Source: Thermotoga sp. SG1
Lineage (GTDB): Bacteria; Thermotogota; Thermotogae; Thermotogales; Thermotogaceae
Assembly (NCBI RefSeq): GCF_002865985.1
Contig: NZ_LNDD01000003.1
Coordinates: 186,001-250,000 of the forward strand
Direction: 5' to 3'
Length of the DNA stretch: 64,000 nt
Part shown: positions 35,353 to 43,316 of the stretch, piece after piece
Numbering within the stretch: position 1 is the stretch's first letter
Layout: every line of letters starts with the position of its first letter
Notes under the pieces: generated by a model
The model's database searches: none
Told to the model about the DNA's origin: nothing
The model's input: the letters and a program-made list of their open reading frames with translations, nothing else
Position numbers and translations under genes: made by a program

Positions 35353-35378
35353 AGCACTCGCCCCCCCTGAATTCAAAG

Positions 35379-35789
35379 TTATTCAATACAGGTGTAAACA
35401 TCCAGACACTTTTTTGCGTACATCGGATCTGTTGCGTATCCCATTTCCTGAAGAAGTTGAAAATACAACCTGGGGTTCTTTCTTTTTGCCCAGGCTTTAT
35501 TATAACACTCTTTTATCAGAATCAGGTATGCGATCATACTGTTTTCTGGACTGACAAAGGATTGAAACGTGTCGATCGTCTTCACACCGTCGAATTCTTT
35601 CGTCTGTGCTGTGACAGCGCCTTCTAGCCAGGAAAGTTTCTTTATTCCAAAGAGGTTGTTTCCCACCACGTGCTTTCCCCATCCTGTCTCGAGTGCAGAC
35701 TGGGCAAGGAGGATCTTTCTGTCTATTCCTGTGAGTCTTTCCAGAAGAAAAGCGGTCTCGCCGAATCTTTCGAGAAACTTTTCTTTCAC
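35379..35789 (-). CDS. Glucosaminidase-domain peptidoglycan hydrolase (FlgJ-like)
   Basis: 136 residues made of one glucosaminidase domain: [29 protein letters not shown] (catalytic Glu in ALETGWG), [22 protein letters not shown] and ATDPMYAKK are family motifs. There is no signal peptide, so release would need another route. GTG start with GGAGGTGACA. It is set off from the four small genes upstream by a terminator at 35803-35828 and sits before the sugar transferase gene. Confidence 0.85.
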   Translation of the reverse strand: MKEKFLERFGETAFLLERLTGIDRKILLAQSALETGWGKHVVGNNLFGIKKLSWLEGAVTAQTKEFDGVKTIDTFQSFVSPENSMIAYLILIKECYNKAWAKRKNPRLYFQLLQEMGYATDPMYAKKCLDVYTCIE

Positions 35790-35802
35790 ACTGTCACCTC
35801 CA

Positions 35803-35828
35803 GAAAAAAGCGGGGAAGACCCCCGCTT
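35803..35828 (-). terminator. Intrinsic terminator between the sigma-like gene and the glucosaminidase
   Basis: On the minus strand GAAGCGGGG, a short loop and CCCCGCTT are followed directly by a run of T. The stem overlaps the stop of the upstream gene, and the glucosaminidase ribosome site starts 4-5 bases after the T run. It could act as an attenuator. Confidence 0.85.
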
Positions 35829-36202
35829 CAGTTCTGTATTATCTCTTCATCGTCCAGATCCTTTGGATGTTGTGGTTTTTTGAGGTACTCCGGCTTCAGT
35901 ATGCTGAAGGGAAGATCACAGCAGTGGGGAGGAGTTTTGCCCGCTATGATGTCGTTCATCTTTCTGTTTATGATGCACTTGAAGTAAGGTTCGAATTCTC
36001 CCCTGTCTTTGTTCCATGTTCTGTAGGCGTAGCAGAACAGATAGCATATCGTCTGATAGAGGTCTTCGAAGGAAAGAATCTTGTAGTCGTACTTTCTGAA
36101 GAAATATTTTGCCTTCTTTTGTAGATCGCTTTCGTGCTTTTGAAAGAGAGATTCCAGTGAGAGATCCTCGTCGCTGGTTCTCTTGAGGTTTCTTCTAACC
36201 AT
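35828..36202 (-). CDS. Small sigma-70 region 2-like protein
   Basis: 124 residues. [71 protein letters not shown] matches the helical layout of sigma region 2 in small alternative sigma-like proteins, including the DLYQ core-binding style motif, but no region 4 is present. ATG start at 36202, overlapping the preceding gene by 8 bases. It may control its own cassette or be a phage-type regulator; unproven. Confidence 0.5.
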   Translation of the reverse strand: MVRRNLKRTSDEDLSLESLFQKHESDLQKKAKYFFRKYDYKILSFEDLYQTICYLFCYAYRTWNKDRGEFEPYFKCIINRKMNDIIAGKTPPHCCDLPFSILKPEYLKKPQHPKDLDDEEIIQN

Positions 36203-36428
36203 GATTCCACACCCGATCGTTGAAGAAGTCCACTACGAAGTCTATCGCATAATCTAGAATGTGTTCGAAGATGTCATCGTCGAAGGAAAGATCGATTCCA
36301 AAGTCGTCGAAGAGGCTGAAGACGATCTCTTTCACCTCTTCTTTTTTGGCCTCACCGTCCCCCGGTCTTTCGACCAGGGAGACGGCAAGAGGAAGGACGT
36401 CCTTCAAAATTGGAAGTATCGCCATCAT
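36195..36428 (-). CDS. Small acidic protein of unknown function
   Basis: 77 residues. A hydrophobic N-terminus (MAILPILKDVLPLAVSLVE) precedes a charged linker (GDGEAKKEE) and a very acidic helix region (FDDFGIDLSFDDDIFEH). GGGAGG precedes the ATGATG. I do not recognise it; the hydrophobic-plus-acidic form recalls small holin-accessory or phage proteins, but that is a guess. Confidence 0.55.
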   Translation of the reverse strand: MMAILPILKDVLPLAVSLVERPGDGEAKKEEVKEIVFSLFDDFGIDLSFDDDIFEHILDYAIDFVVDFFNDRVWNHG

Positions 36429-36446
36429 ACAGACGCCCTCCCTTCG

Positions 36447-36656
36447 TCACTGGATGAGATCGAAGAATTCGTTTGAGTTCGTCTCCACTATAACTGCTCT
36501 GTCGATCGCGTATCCTTCCAGAACCTTTGAGTCAAGGAGTGTCTGCATGGCCGATTGAACCTGTTCTGCTGTGAGGCCTTCCACGGGGTCGTTGACGATG
36601 ATCCTTTTTCTTCTGTTTTCAGTTTCGTTGTAGAAATCCAGATAGAGCCTCTTCAT
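36447..36656 (-). CDS. DUF2922 family protein
   Basis: 69 residues (LYLDFYNETENRRKRIIVNDPVEGLTAEQVQSAM then KVLEGYAIDRAVIVET). The pattern of an N-terminal beta strand, then LTxxxVxxxMxxLLxS, is that of DUF2922, usually encoded next to DUF1659 genes in Firmicutes. Function unknown. A GGAGGTGATGTGGT site precedes its ATG. Confidence 0.7.
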   Translation of the reverse strand: MKRLYLDFYNETENRRKRIIVNDPVEGLTAEQVQSAMQTLLDSKVLEGYAIDRAVIVETNSNEFFDLIQ

Positions 36657-36670
36657 ACCACATCACCTCC

Positions 36671-36865
36671 TCATATGGTTTCGTACGTGACGAGTTGAGC
36701 GGAGACGTAGGTGTAGTTCGTGAGAGAGTCGAGGGCGTTCACTGCGTTTGCAAGGTCCTGTGCCGTTGCGTTTGGACTCACGGAGATGGTCTGCCTTCTT
36801 GTCACAGGATCTCCGTTTTCGTCCACTTCTCCTGTTGCCCAAAGGATTCTGAGAGCCTTCTCCAT
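36671..36865 (-). CDS. DUF1659 family protein
   Basis: 64 residues (MEKALRILWATGEVDENGD then TRRQTISVSPNATAQDLAN and YTYVSAQLVTYETI). The pattern fits DUF1659, a short beta-rich protein of unknown role. AGGAGGTG precedes ATG 36865. It is the first gene of the small cassette and its leader holds a perfect palindrome. Confidence 0.7.
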   Translation of the reverse strand: MEKALRILWATGEVDENGDPVTRRQTISVSPNATAQDLANAVNALDSLTNYTYVSAQLVTYETI

Positions 36866-36891
36866 GGTAACACCTCCTGAGAGATTTTTGA

Positions 36892-36905
36892 GGACTGCGC
36901 AGTCC
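36892..36905. repeat. Perfect 14-bp palindrome in the leader of the DUF1659 gene
   Basis: GGACTGCGCAGTCC, 27 bases before the start codon. It could be an operator or an mRNA hairpin. Confidence 0.6.
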
Positions 36906-37027
36906 CTCCATATTTTATAGTCCGTGCTTTCCACCCAGACTGTGTAACGATAATGTTAGAATAAAAAACCAATTTGATGTATTCAACATATTAGTGAATA
37001 AAAGTAGCATGGCGAACGATCTATCTG

Positions 37028-37056
37028 TGCCAATTTTGTCCGTTCTGGAGTATAAT
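37028..37056 (+). promoter_or_regulatory. Possible promoter of the polysaccharide export genes
   Basis: TATAAT at 37051-37056 with a poor -35 (TGCCAA, 37028-37033) at 17 bases. The start codon of the SLBB gene is 32 bases on. Confidence 0.35.
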
Positions 37057-37087
37057 CTTTTCAGAAAAGAGAGAAGGAGGGAATTCG

Positions 37088-40072
37088 ATGAAGAAGGTTC
37101 TGTTTGCAGCGTTCCTTCTGATGGCGGCACTTCTTCTTTCCTACAGCATCAGAAAGGGAGATGTTTTGAGGGTCGAGGTTGTGGGGTATCCAGACCTCAC
37201 AAGAGACTGCACCGTCGACATCGAGGGTGCGATCACCTTTCCCTACGTGGGACGGGTGAAGGTAGAAGGTCTCAATGTTGAAGAGGTGATGAAGCTTCTG
37301 GAAGAGAAACTCTCTTTCAGTTTTTCTGAGCCAAAAGTTGTCGTGTCTCTTCTTAAAATCGCACCGAGAAGCGTCTACATCTCAGGTGTTGTGAACAGGG
37401 CCGTGGACATGGGAATGGAAGATCTCACCGTCTCAAAACTTCTTTCTCTTCTCAACAGCACAGTCGATCTTTCTTCTGTCGATCTTTCCTCGGTGAAGGT
37501 GGTAAGAAACGGAAAAGTCTACACGCTCGATCTTTCTTCTCTTCTGTGGGGAGAGATACCGGAGAAGGACATCGTGCTCCAGGAAAACGACCAGGTCATA
37601 CTGCCAGAAAAGTCCTACACGGACTTTGTGAAGATCGTGGGGGCCGTAGCAAAACCCGGGATTTATCCCTTCAAAAAGGGAATGACCCTTGTTGATCTTC
37701 TTGCGGTGGCCGGCGGTACAACACAGGAAAGTTCTGGAAGGATCGTCGTTCTATCTGGAAAAGAAACGCTTGAGGTTTCAGAGAAGGAGATCTATCAGAA
37801 AAACGTCCCTCTGAAACCCGGTGACACGGTGCACGTTCAAAAGTTAGATGAAAGGTTTGCCTACATTGTGGGAGCAGTTGCAAGGCCAGGAATGTACACG
37901 TTTTCTAAAGAAGAGTCCCTCACACTCAAAAACCTTGTGGCAAAGGCCGGGGGTCTTTCCATCGACAAAAGGTTCATCGAGAAAGTTCTCATCACAAGAG
38001 ATGGAAGAACGCTTGAGTACGACCCGGACGTTCTGGACGAAAACATCGAAATAAAAGTCGGCGATGTGGTTGAGATAAAGAAGTTCGAAAAGACAGAAGT
38101 CTACGTTTCCGGGTATGTTTCAAGGCCTGGAGTCTATGAGATCTCTCCGAAAGAAAACGTGACACTGGAAAAGCTCCTCTCCATGGCAGGGGGTATCAAA
38201 GGGACTCTGGAAGAGGTCGAAAGCATCGTCGTGACAAGAGAGGCCAGTGTGATCACACTCTCTCCGGACAGACTGGACTTTTCTGTAAAGCCCGGAGATG
38301 TTGTGAACGTGAAAGAGTTCATTCCGAAAAAAGCTTACATCCTAGGATACGTGAGAAATCCGGGGCTTTACACCTTCGGAAAGAGCGAAGCGTTCACCCT
38401 GAGAAACCTCATAGCAAAAGCGGGTGGCTTTGTCGATGAGAGCCAGGTCGTGTCCGTGAAGGTGGAAGGAAAGGAATACTTCACAGATGAGATCGTGAAA
38501 GAAGACATCGCTCTTGAAGATGGCGTGTTCGTCTACGTGGAGAGGTACACCGACAGGTTCGTCTACATGGTGGGAGACAACGTCTCAAGGAACGGAAAGA
38601 TGAGTTTTGAGAAGGAAGAGCCCTTCACGCTCTCGACCGCCCTTAAAAAGTACGGAATCGAGGACTTTTCTCTGATAAAGGGTCTTTCTCTTTTGAGGAA
38701 TGGAAAGGAGATGACCTTCGATCCGAAGAAGATACTTACAGAGGACGTTCCCCTCGAAAAGGGCGACACGGTCCTTGTGAGAACGGTTCAGACAAAGAGG
38801 ATCTACTTCACCGGTGACGTGTACGGCTACGTTGACTTTGCAAAAGACGAGGACATCACACTGGAGAAGGCACTTGCAAGGTTTGGGAAGGTTCAGAGAA
38901 AGTACGTTTCAGGTTTGAAGGTGATCGAAGATGGAAGGGTTCAACAGTTCGACGAACTTGTAGATGTTCCGCTCGAAGACGGTGCGGTCGTTGAGATTGA
39001 TCTGAAAGAGTCGATCAGAGTCTACGTGGACGGCTTTGTGAGAGCACCTCAAATGGTTATGTTCGAGGTGGACGAAGCGCCACTTCTTGACAGGGCGATC
39101 GTGAAGGCAGGAGGATACAGAGAGGACGCGCTCTTTGAGGCAGGAAACATAACGGTTCTGCGAGACGGCCATGAGATCACCGTTCCAAAAGAGCAGGCAA
39201 GCTCCTTCGAACTCGAAGATGGAGATCTTGTCTTTGTGAGGTACAGAGAGAAAACCCACGTGTACGTCTTTGGTGAAGGGATCACGAACACGCTCGTCAC
39301 CTTCGAAGACGAAGAGACTCCTACTCTGAGAAGCGTTCTTGGAAAAGTCGGCGGTGTGAAGAGCACAGGCTCTGAGAGAATCGTCGTTGTGAAACCAGAC
39401 GGAGAAAAGAAAGAGGTGAACTACGAGGACGTGATAGAAACAGGTGGCCCCGTCCTTGAAAGCGGCAGTGTGGTCTTTGTTCCGCTTGAGACAGAAAACT
39501 TTGCCTACGTGGTCGGAGAGGTGGCACGTCCAGGAGCTTACGAGCTCAAAGGAGACGTAACCCTTCTGAAACTGATCGCACAGGCAGGGGGCCTGAGCAA
39601 CTGGGCTCTGAGAACGAAAGTGGTCCTGAGAAGGGGAGAAAAAGAGTTCACCTACGACTTCACCAACATAGAAGAGGTTCAGAACGTGAAGGTGGAGCCA
39701 GGTGACGTGGTGTACGTTCCGCCCGTTGAGACAAATTACGTGTACGTTCTTGGAAACGTGAGAAATCCGGGTATTGTGAAGGTGGACAAGTACTCGACCG
39801 TGTTCGATGTGGTGATGAGGGCAGGTGGATTCACAGACAGGGCGGCGACAAACAGGACCTTTCTCTTCAAAGGTGGTCCTCAGGGAGAGGTGACAGTCTG
39901 CGATCTGTCCGGGGTGCTATCTGGAAAGGGAGGCGGAGTGAACCCGAGTGTTTCACCGGGTGACGTAGTCTTCGTTCCAGACAACCCACTCATACAGGTG
40001 ACGGAGGCACTCTCTATAGTGAACACCATATTCAACACAGTCAAAAACGTCAAAGACGTGATGGGGTGGTAA
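37088..40072 (+). CDS. Wza-like polysaccharide export protein with about eleven SLBB-type repeats
   Basis: 994 residues. Residues 1-19 are a signal peptide. Residues 20-95 are the Poly_export domain (IRKGDVLRVEVVGYPDLTRDCTVD...VEGLNVEEVMKLLEEKL). Then SLBB-like units repeat about every 75-80 residues, each with a strand such as YIVGAVARPGMYTF, YVSGYVSRPGVYEI, YILGYVRNPGLYTF, YVVGEVARPGAYEL or YVLGNVRNPGIVKV and a xLLxxAGG helix. I count about eleven, some diverged (YFTGDVYGYVDFA). Wza itself has two. A long periplasmic tube or spacer reaching the toga is plausible. GGAGG precedes the ATG. Confidence 0.85.
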   Translation: MKKVLFAAFLLMAALLLSYSIRKGDVLRVEVVGYPDLTRDCTVDIEGAITFPYVGRVKVEGLNVEEVMKLLEEKLSFSFSEPKVVVSLLKIAPRSVYISGVVNRAVDMGMEDLTVSKLLSLLNSTVDLSSVDLSSVKVVRNGKVYTLDLSSLLWGEIPEKDIVLQENDQVILPEKSYTDFVKIVGAVAKPGIYPFKKGMTLVDLLAVAGGTTQESSGRIVVLSGKETLEVSEKEIYQKNVPLKPGDTVHVQKLDERFAYIVGAVARPGMYTFSKEESLTLKNLVAKAGGLSIDKRFIEKVLITRDGRTLEYDPDVLDENIEIKVGDVVEIKKFEKTEVYVSGYVSRPGVYEISPKENVTLEKLLSMAGGIKGTLEEVESIVVTREASVITLSPDRLDFSVKPGDVVNVKEFIPKKAYILGYVRNPGLYTFGKSEAFTLRNLIAKAGGFVDESQVVSVKVEGKEYFTDEIVKEDIALEDGVFVYVERYTDRFVYMVGDNVSRNGKMSFEKEEPFTLSTALKKYGIEDFSLIKGLSLLRNGKEMTFDPKKILTEDVPLEKGDTVLVRTVQTKRIYFTGDVYGYVDFAKDEDITLEKALARFGKVQRKYVSGLKVIEDGRVQQFDELVDVPLEDGAVVEIDLKESIRVYVDGFVRAPQMVMFEVDEAPLLDRAIVKAGGYREDALFEAGNITVLRDGHEITVPKEQASSFELEDGDLVFVRYREKTHVYVFGEGITNTLVTFEDEETPTLRSVLGKVGGVKSTGSERIVVVKPDGEKKEVNYEDVIETGGPVLESGSVVFVPLETENFAYVVGEVARPGAYELKGDVTLLKLIAQAGGLSNWALRTKVVLRRGEKEFTYDFTNIEEVQNVKVEPGDVVYVPPVETNYVYVLGNVRNPGIVKVDKYSTVFDVVMRAGGFTDRAATNRTFLFKGGPQGEVTVCDLSGVLSGKGGGVNPSVSPGDVVFVPDNPLIQVTEALSIVNTIFNTVKNVKDVMGW

Positions 40073-40073
40073 T

Positions 40074-41276
40074 GTGAGGAAGAGTTTCTTTCTGATTTTT
40101 CTCCTTCCGGCGGTCTTCCTTGCTGCCGGAAGGGTCTCTTTTGACCTGTTCTACGAGAACGGGTTCAGGTGGACTGGAAAGTTACAGGAGAGTCTGTTTC
40201 TGGATGAAAATTGGCGCTTCAACTTCGAAGTTGGTGTAGGGAAAGGCTATGGAATCGTTCACACGGGGATCATAGACGAACTCAAAAAGTTTGTGGAGTT
40301 CTACTACTTTCCAGAAGCGTTCATTTCTGGAAAGATCGGGCCTTTTGAGATGAAAGCGGGTATCCTCAACGAAGAAAGAGGCCCAGGGATCGACAAACTC
40401 TTTCTTGATGATAACTCACGCTTTTACGGCTTTCCCGGTGTTTCTTTGAAGTACTCGAAGGACAACTGGTATGTGGAATCTCTCTGGCTCAACATAAACG
40501 ATGAGAAGAGTTTCAACTACAGAACGGTTGTGTTCGATCTTGGACTGTTGAAGATCGCCTACGAGGATGCCGTGGTGTATCTGAACGAGGTGTTCAACCC
40601 GTACTACTTTTTCGTTCCGCTTCCAACGATCGCCATACAGGAGATATGGCAGTTCCAGGAAGGTGCGCCCTGGAGGGATGAAAGCAAAAACGCAAACGCC
40701 CTCATGGGAGGATGGGTCGAGTTCAACTTCGGCTCAGGAAGGGTTTATTTCGAAGCTTTGATAGACGACATGAGTCTGAACAGGCTTCTTGGAACAGGAA
40801 GCTACCTGAATCCGGACAAGATCGCCCTTCTTCTTGGAGGAGAGTACAGAACTGGTACATGGAAATTCTATGGGGAAGTCTCAGGAGCGAGCGCGTACAC
40901 GTTCGAAAGGACGGCAGAGGATCTTCCCTACGAGTACACCTATTTTGACACGGGAGAGATCGAAGAGAGGATGATCGGATACAAGTACGGTGAGAACTCA
41001 TTCTCCCTGAAACTTGGTGTGAGAAGGTTCCTTGGATGGTGCACGCTCGATGTGATGTACCACTATCTTGTCTATGGAGACAGAACACCAGAGACACCAT
41101 GGCATGGAGAAGAGATGCCACCAGATACGAAATGGCTCATCGGAGATCTCACAGAAGAACACACGCTGAAGGCTTCTCTTGGTACTTTCTATGGAGAGTT
41201 CGGTGGGAGTTTGAGCATCTGGTGGAGCAGTTTGAATGGAATCGGAGCGGAGGTGAAGGCCGAAGTTGCATTCTGA
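40074..41276 (+). CDS. Predicted outer-membrane beta-barrel protein (capsule assembly Wzi-like)
   Basis: 400 residues. The N-terminus MRKSFFLIFLLPAVFLAAGR is a signal peptide. The rest alternates polar and aromatic residues in strand-like stretches (WRFNFEVGVGKGYG, WYVESLWLNIND, GRVYFEALIDDMSLN, TWKFYGEVSGASAYT) and ends in AEVAF with a C-terminal Phe, the barrel end signal. Context and the FYGFPGVSLKYS...EALIDDM pattern suggest the Wzi group, but this is not firm. GTG start 1 base after the previous stop. Confidence 0.6.
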   Translation: MRKSFFLIFLLPAVFLAAGRVSFDLFYENGFRWTGKLQESLFLDENWRFNFEVGVGKGYGIVHTGIIDELKKFVEFYYFPEAFISGKIGPFEMKAGILNEERGPGIDKLFLDDNSRFYGFPGVSLKYSKDNWYVESLWLNINDEKSFNYRTVVFDLGLLKIAYEDAVVYLNEVFNPYYFFVPLPTIAIQEIWQFQEGAPWRDESKNANALMGGWVEFNFGSGRVYFEALIDDMSLNRLLGTGSYLNPDKIALLLGGEYRTGTWKFYGEVSGASAYTFERTAEDLPYEYTYFDTGEIEERMIGYKYGENSFSLKLGVRRFLGWCTLDVMYHYLVYGDRTPETPWHGEEMPPDTKWLIGDLTEEHTLKASLGTFYGEFGGSLSIWWSSLNGIGAEVKAEVAF

Positions 41277-41883
41277 AAAGATAGAAAACATCGTCTTCGA
41301 CCTCGGAGGGGTTTTGATCGATTGGAGACCGTGTGAGTACCTTGTGGAGTCCTTCCCAGAGGAAGTGGCGCAGGTCCTCGAAAGGGAGATCTTCAGACAC
41401 GAGGACTGGAAGAAGATGGACAGGGGGGTTCTTTTAGAGAACAAGCTCTGGGAGAAGAAAAAGAAAGAACTTTCTGAGTACAGAGAGTACATTGAAAGAC
41501 TAGAAAGAGAGGTTCCACAGCTTCTAAAGCCCATCGAAGAGAACGTGAAAGTCGTTCCCGTTTTGAAGAAAAAAGACTTCAAGCTTTACATTCTTTCGAA
41601 CTACGGGCGGATTTACTTTGAGATGGTGAGGAAAAAGTACGATTTCTTCGACTTTTTCGATGGGATGGTGATCTCTTCACACGTTGGTTTTATAAAGCCA
41701 GAAAAGGAGATCTATCTTGAACTGATCAGAAGATACGGGATCGTGCCGAAAGAGAGTCTTTTCATAGATGACTTGAAAGAGAACGTGGAGGCAGCAAGAA
41801 GACTGGGGTTCAAAGTGGTTCATCTTGAAGAGCCATCCAGGTTGAAAGAGGTTCTAGCTGAAACGCTCGGCATCGAACTGTGA
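41266..41883 (+). CDS. HAD-family hydrolase
   Basis: Cytoplasmic phosphatase of 205 residues. Motif I is VFDLGGVLIDW near residue 10, motif II is LYILSNYG, the Lys motif is GFIKPEKEIY and motif IV is SLFIDDLKENVEAAR. The LGGVL form places it with the YihX/haloacid-dehalogenase-like subgroup. It starts at TTG 41266 inside the barrel gene, with GGAGGTG 12 bases upstream. A sugar phosphate substrate would suit the context; not shown. Confidence 0.85.
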   Translation: MHSEKIENIVFDLGGVLIDWRPCEYLVESFPEEVAQVLEREIFRHEDWKKMDRGVLLENKLWEKKKKELSEYREYIERLEREVPQLLKPIEENVKVVPVLKKKDFKLYILSNYGRIYFEMVRKKYDFFDFFDGMVISSHVGFIKPEKEIYLELIRRYGIVPKESLFIDDLKENVEAARRLGFKVVHLEEPSRLKEVLAETLGIEL

Positions 41884-41894
41884 GGGGGATGCTC

Positions 41895-43316
41895 ATGAAA
41901 AAAAGTCTCGTTTTTTTCCTTCTTTTTCTTTCCTGTCTTTTTTTCTCAGAGTCCCTCACCACAAAGCTGTCACCGCAGTTTGTCCACGAGTATCTTGAAA
42001 AGGGGAAGGCACTACCTGGGGTTCTTCCTGTGCCATCTGGTGAGAAAGAAAACAAAATTTCTCTTGAGATTTCGCCTGTTTTTTATTTTGGGGACTTCGA
42101 AGGGAAAACGAAAACGGGCTGGTTTGTTCTCTCCGATCCTCCCTGGGAGAATTTCTACCTGTACGAGAACACCCCACCACTTTTGAATGTTCTTGTGGAA
42201 GGAAACGTGGAAGATCTTTCATTCTACACCGAGATTCCTTTCAACAACAACTACAACTATTTTTACACAGAATCTCTGAATAACATCCCTCCCTTGTGGA
42301 AGGAATTAGCAAGCCCCGACTCGAACTTTCCCTATACCGCTTACGGGGTGTACGATGGTGACTCTTTTTATCTGATCGCTGGAAGGTCGAAGATCAGATG
42401 GGGAAGCTCTGAATTTCCCGTTGCCATATCGGATGTGAGTCCTTATTTTAATCATTTTACGTTTTCTACGAAAGGGAAAATGCAGTACACATTCCATCTT
42501 GTCTCGATCAATCCGGTTTTGACAAAGAGCGAGTGGGAAAAACAGAGCACTTTTGTTCCGGTCAACGCGGATCCTCTTTCTCCTTACACAGAAAAGGTGA
42601 AGACCCTGGCAGCACACCGATTGGACTTTCATCTTGCAGAAAGTCTAAGGCTCGGCGTGGGAGAGCTCACGATGATCGGTGGAAAATACCCTGATCTTTT
42701 TGTTGTGAGTCCCTTTTCAATCTGGCACAACAACTACAACGAAGGTTACACGAACTCGATGGCCTCTTTGGATTTCTCCTGGGTTCCAGAGAAGGGTTTT
42801 GAGCTTCACGGGGAGTTCGCACTCGACGATCTTGTGGGAACAACGGAAAATGAGTCAAAACCAACGGCCTATGCGTTCAACGTTGGATTGAGGAAGGCGT
42901 TTTCCATCGGACCTTTGAATGGTGTCTTTGGTGTGGAGTACGCCCTTGCCACAAGGTTTGTCTACAACACGTTTCTTCCGTACCTGAAGTTCAACAACAG
43001 GATCGTTTATCTTACAAATCTACCATCTTCAAGAACGATCGTTGACTATCCGATCGGTTTTGCTTTCGGGCCAGACTCAAGGCTTTTGAACGTGTCTTTT
43101 GATCTTTTCAAGGAAAACTTCTGTCTTGAAACGGATCTTTTCTACCTTGTGAAAGGACCAAACACGCTGTACACGGAGTATCCGACGATGGAGGAGGGAG
43201 AAACGAAAACAGTTTTCGGGGCAAGTTTGAGGGGAAAAGTCAGGCACATAAATTTTTCTCTTTTTTTCTCAGGTGATGAATTTCTTGCAGGTCTTGGGGT
43301 TGAATTTGGTTTTTGA
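41895..43316 (+). CDS. Predicted outer-membrane barrel, capsule assembly Wzi-like
   Basis: About 473 residues starting at ATG 41895 (GGGG 8 bases before; GTG 41880 and ATG 41889 are alternatives). The signal peptide is KKSLVFFLLFLSCLFFSES. The remainder has many amphipathic strands. The stretch AAHRLDFHLAESLRLGVGELTMIGG and then IWHNNYNEGYTNSMASLDFSW fits the Wzi/CapsAss pattern of a conserved HR-x-E core. It ends in LGVEFGF with a C-terminal Phe. Probably anchors or exports surface polysaccharide. Confidence 0.65.
   Translation: MKKSLVFFLLFLSCLFFSESLTTKLSPQFVHEYLEKGKALPGVLPVPSGEKENKISLEISPVFYFGDFEGKTKTGWFVLSDPPWENFYLYENTPPLLNVLVEGNVEDLSFYTEIPFNNNYNYFYTESLNNIPPLWKELASPDSNFPYTAYGVYDGDSFYLIAGRSKIRWGSSEFPVAISDVSPYFNHFTFSTKGKMQYTFHLVSINPVLTKSEWEKQSTFVPVNADPLSPYTEKVKTLAAHRLDFHLAESLRLGVGELTMIGGKYPDLFVVSPFSIWHNNYNEGYTNSMASLDFSWVPEKGFELHGEFALDDLVGTTENESKPTAYAFNVGLRKAFSIGPLNGVFGVEYALATRFVYNTFLPYLKFNNRIVYLTNLPSSRTIVDYPIGFAFGPDSRLLNVSFDLFKENFCLETDLFYLVKGPNTLYTEYPTMEEGETKTVFGASLRGKVRHINFSLFFSGDEFLAGLGVEFGF

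Noticed and set aside
35989-36004. tRNA-like GGTTCGAAT word
   Set aside because: No acceptor or anticodon stems around it; it lies within the sigma-like gene.
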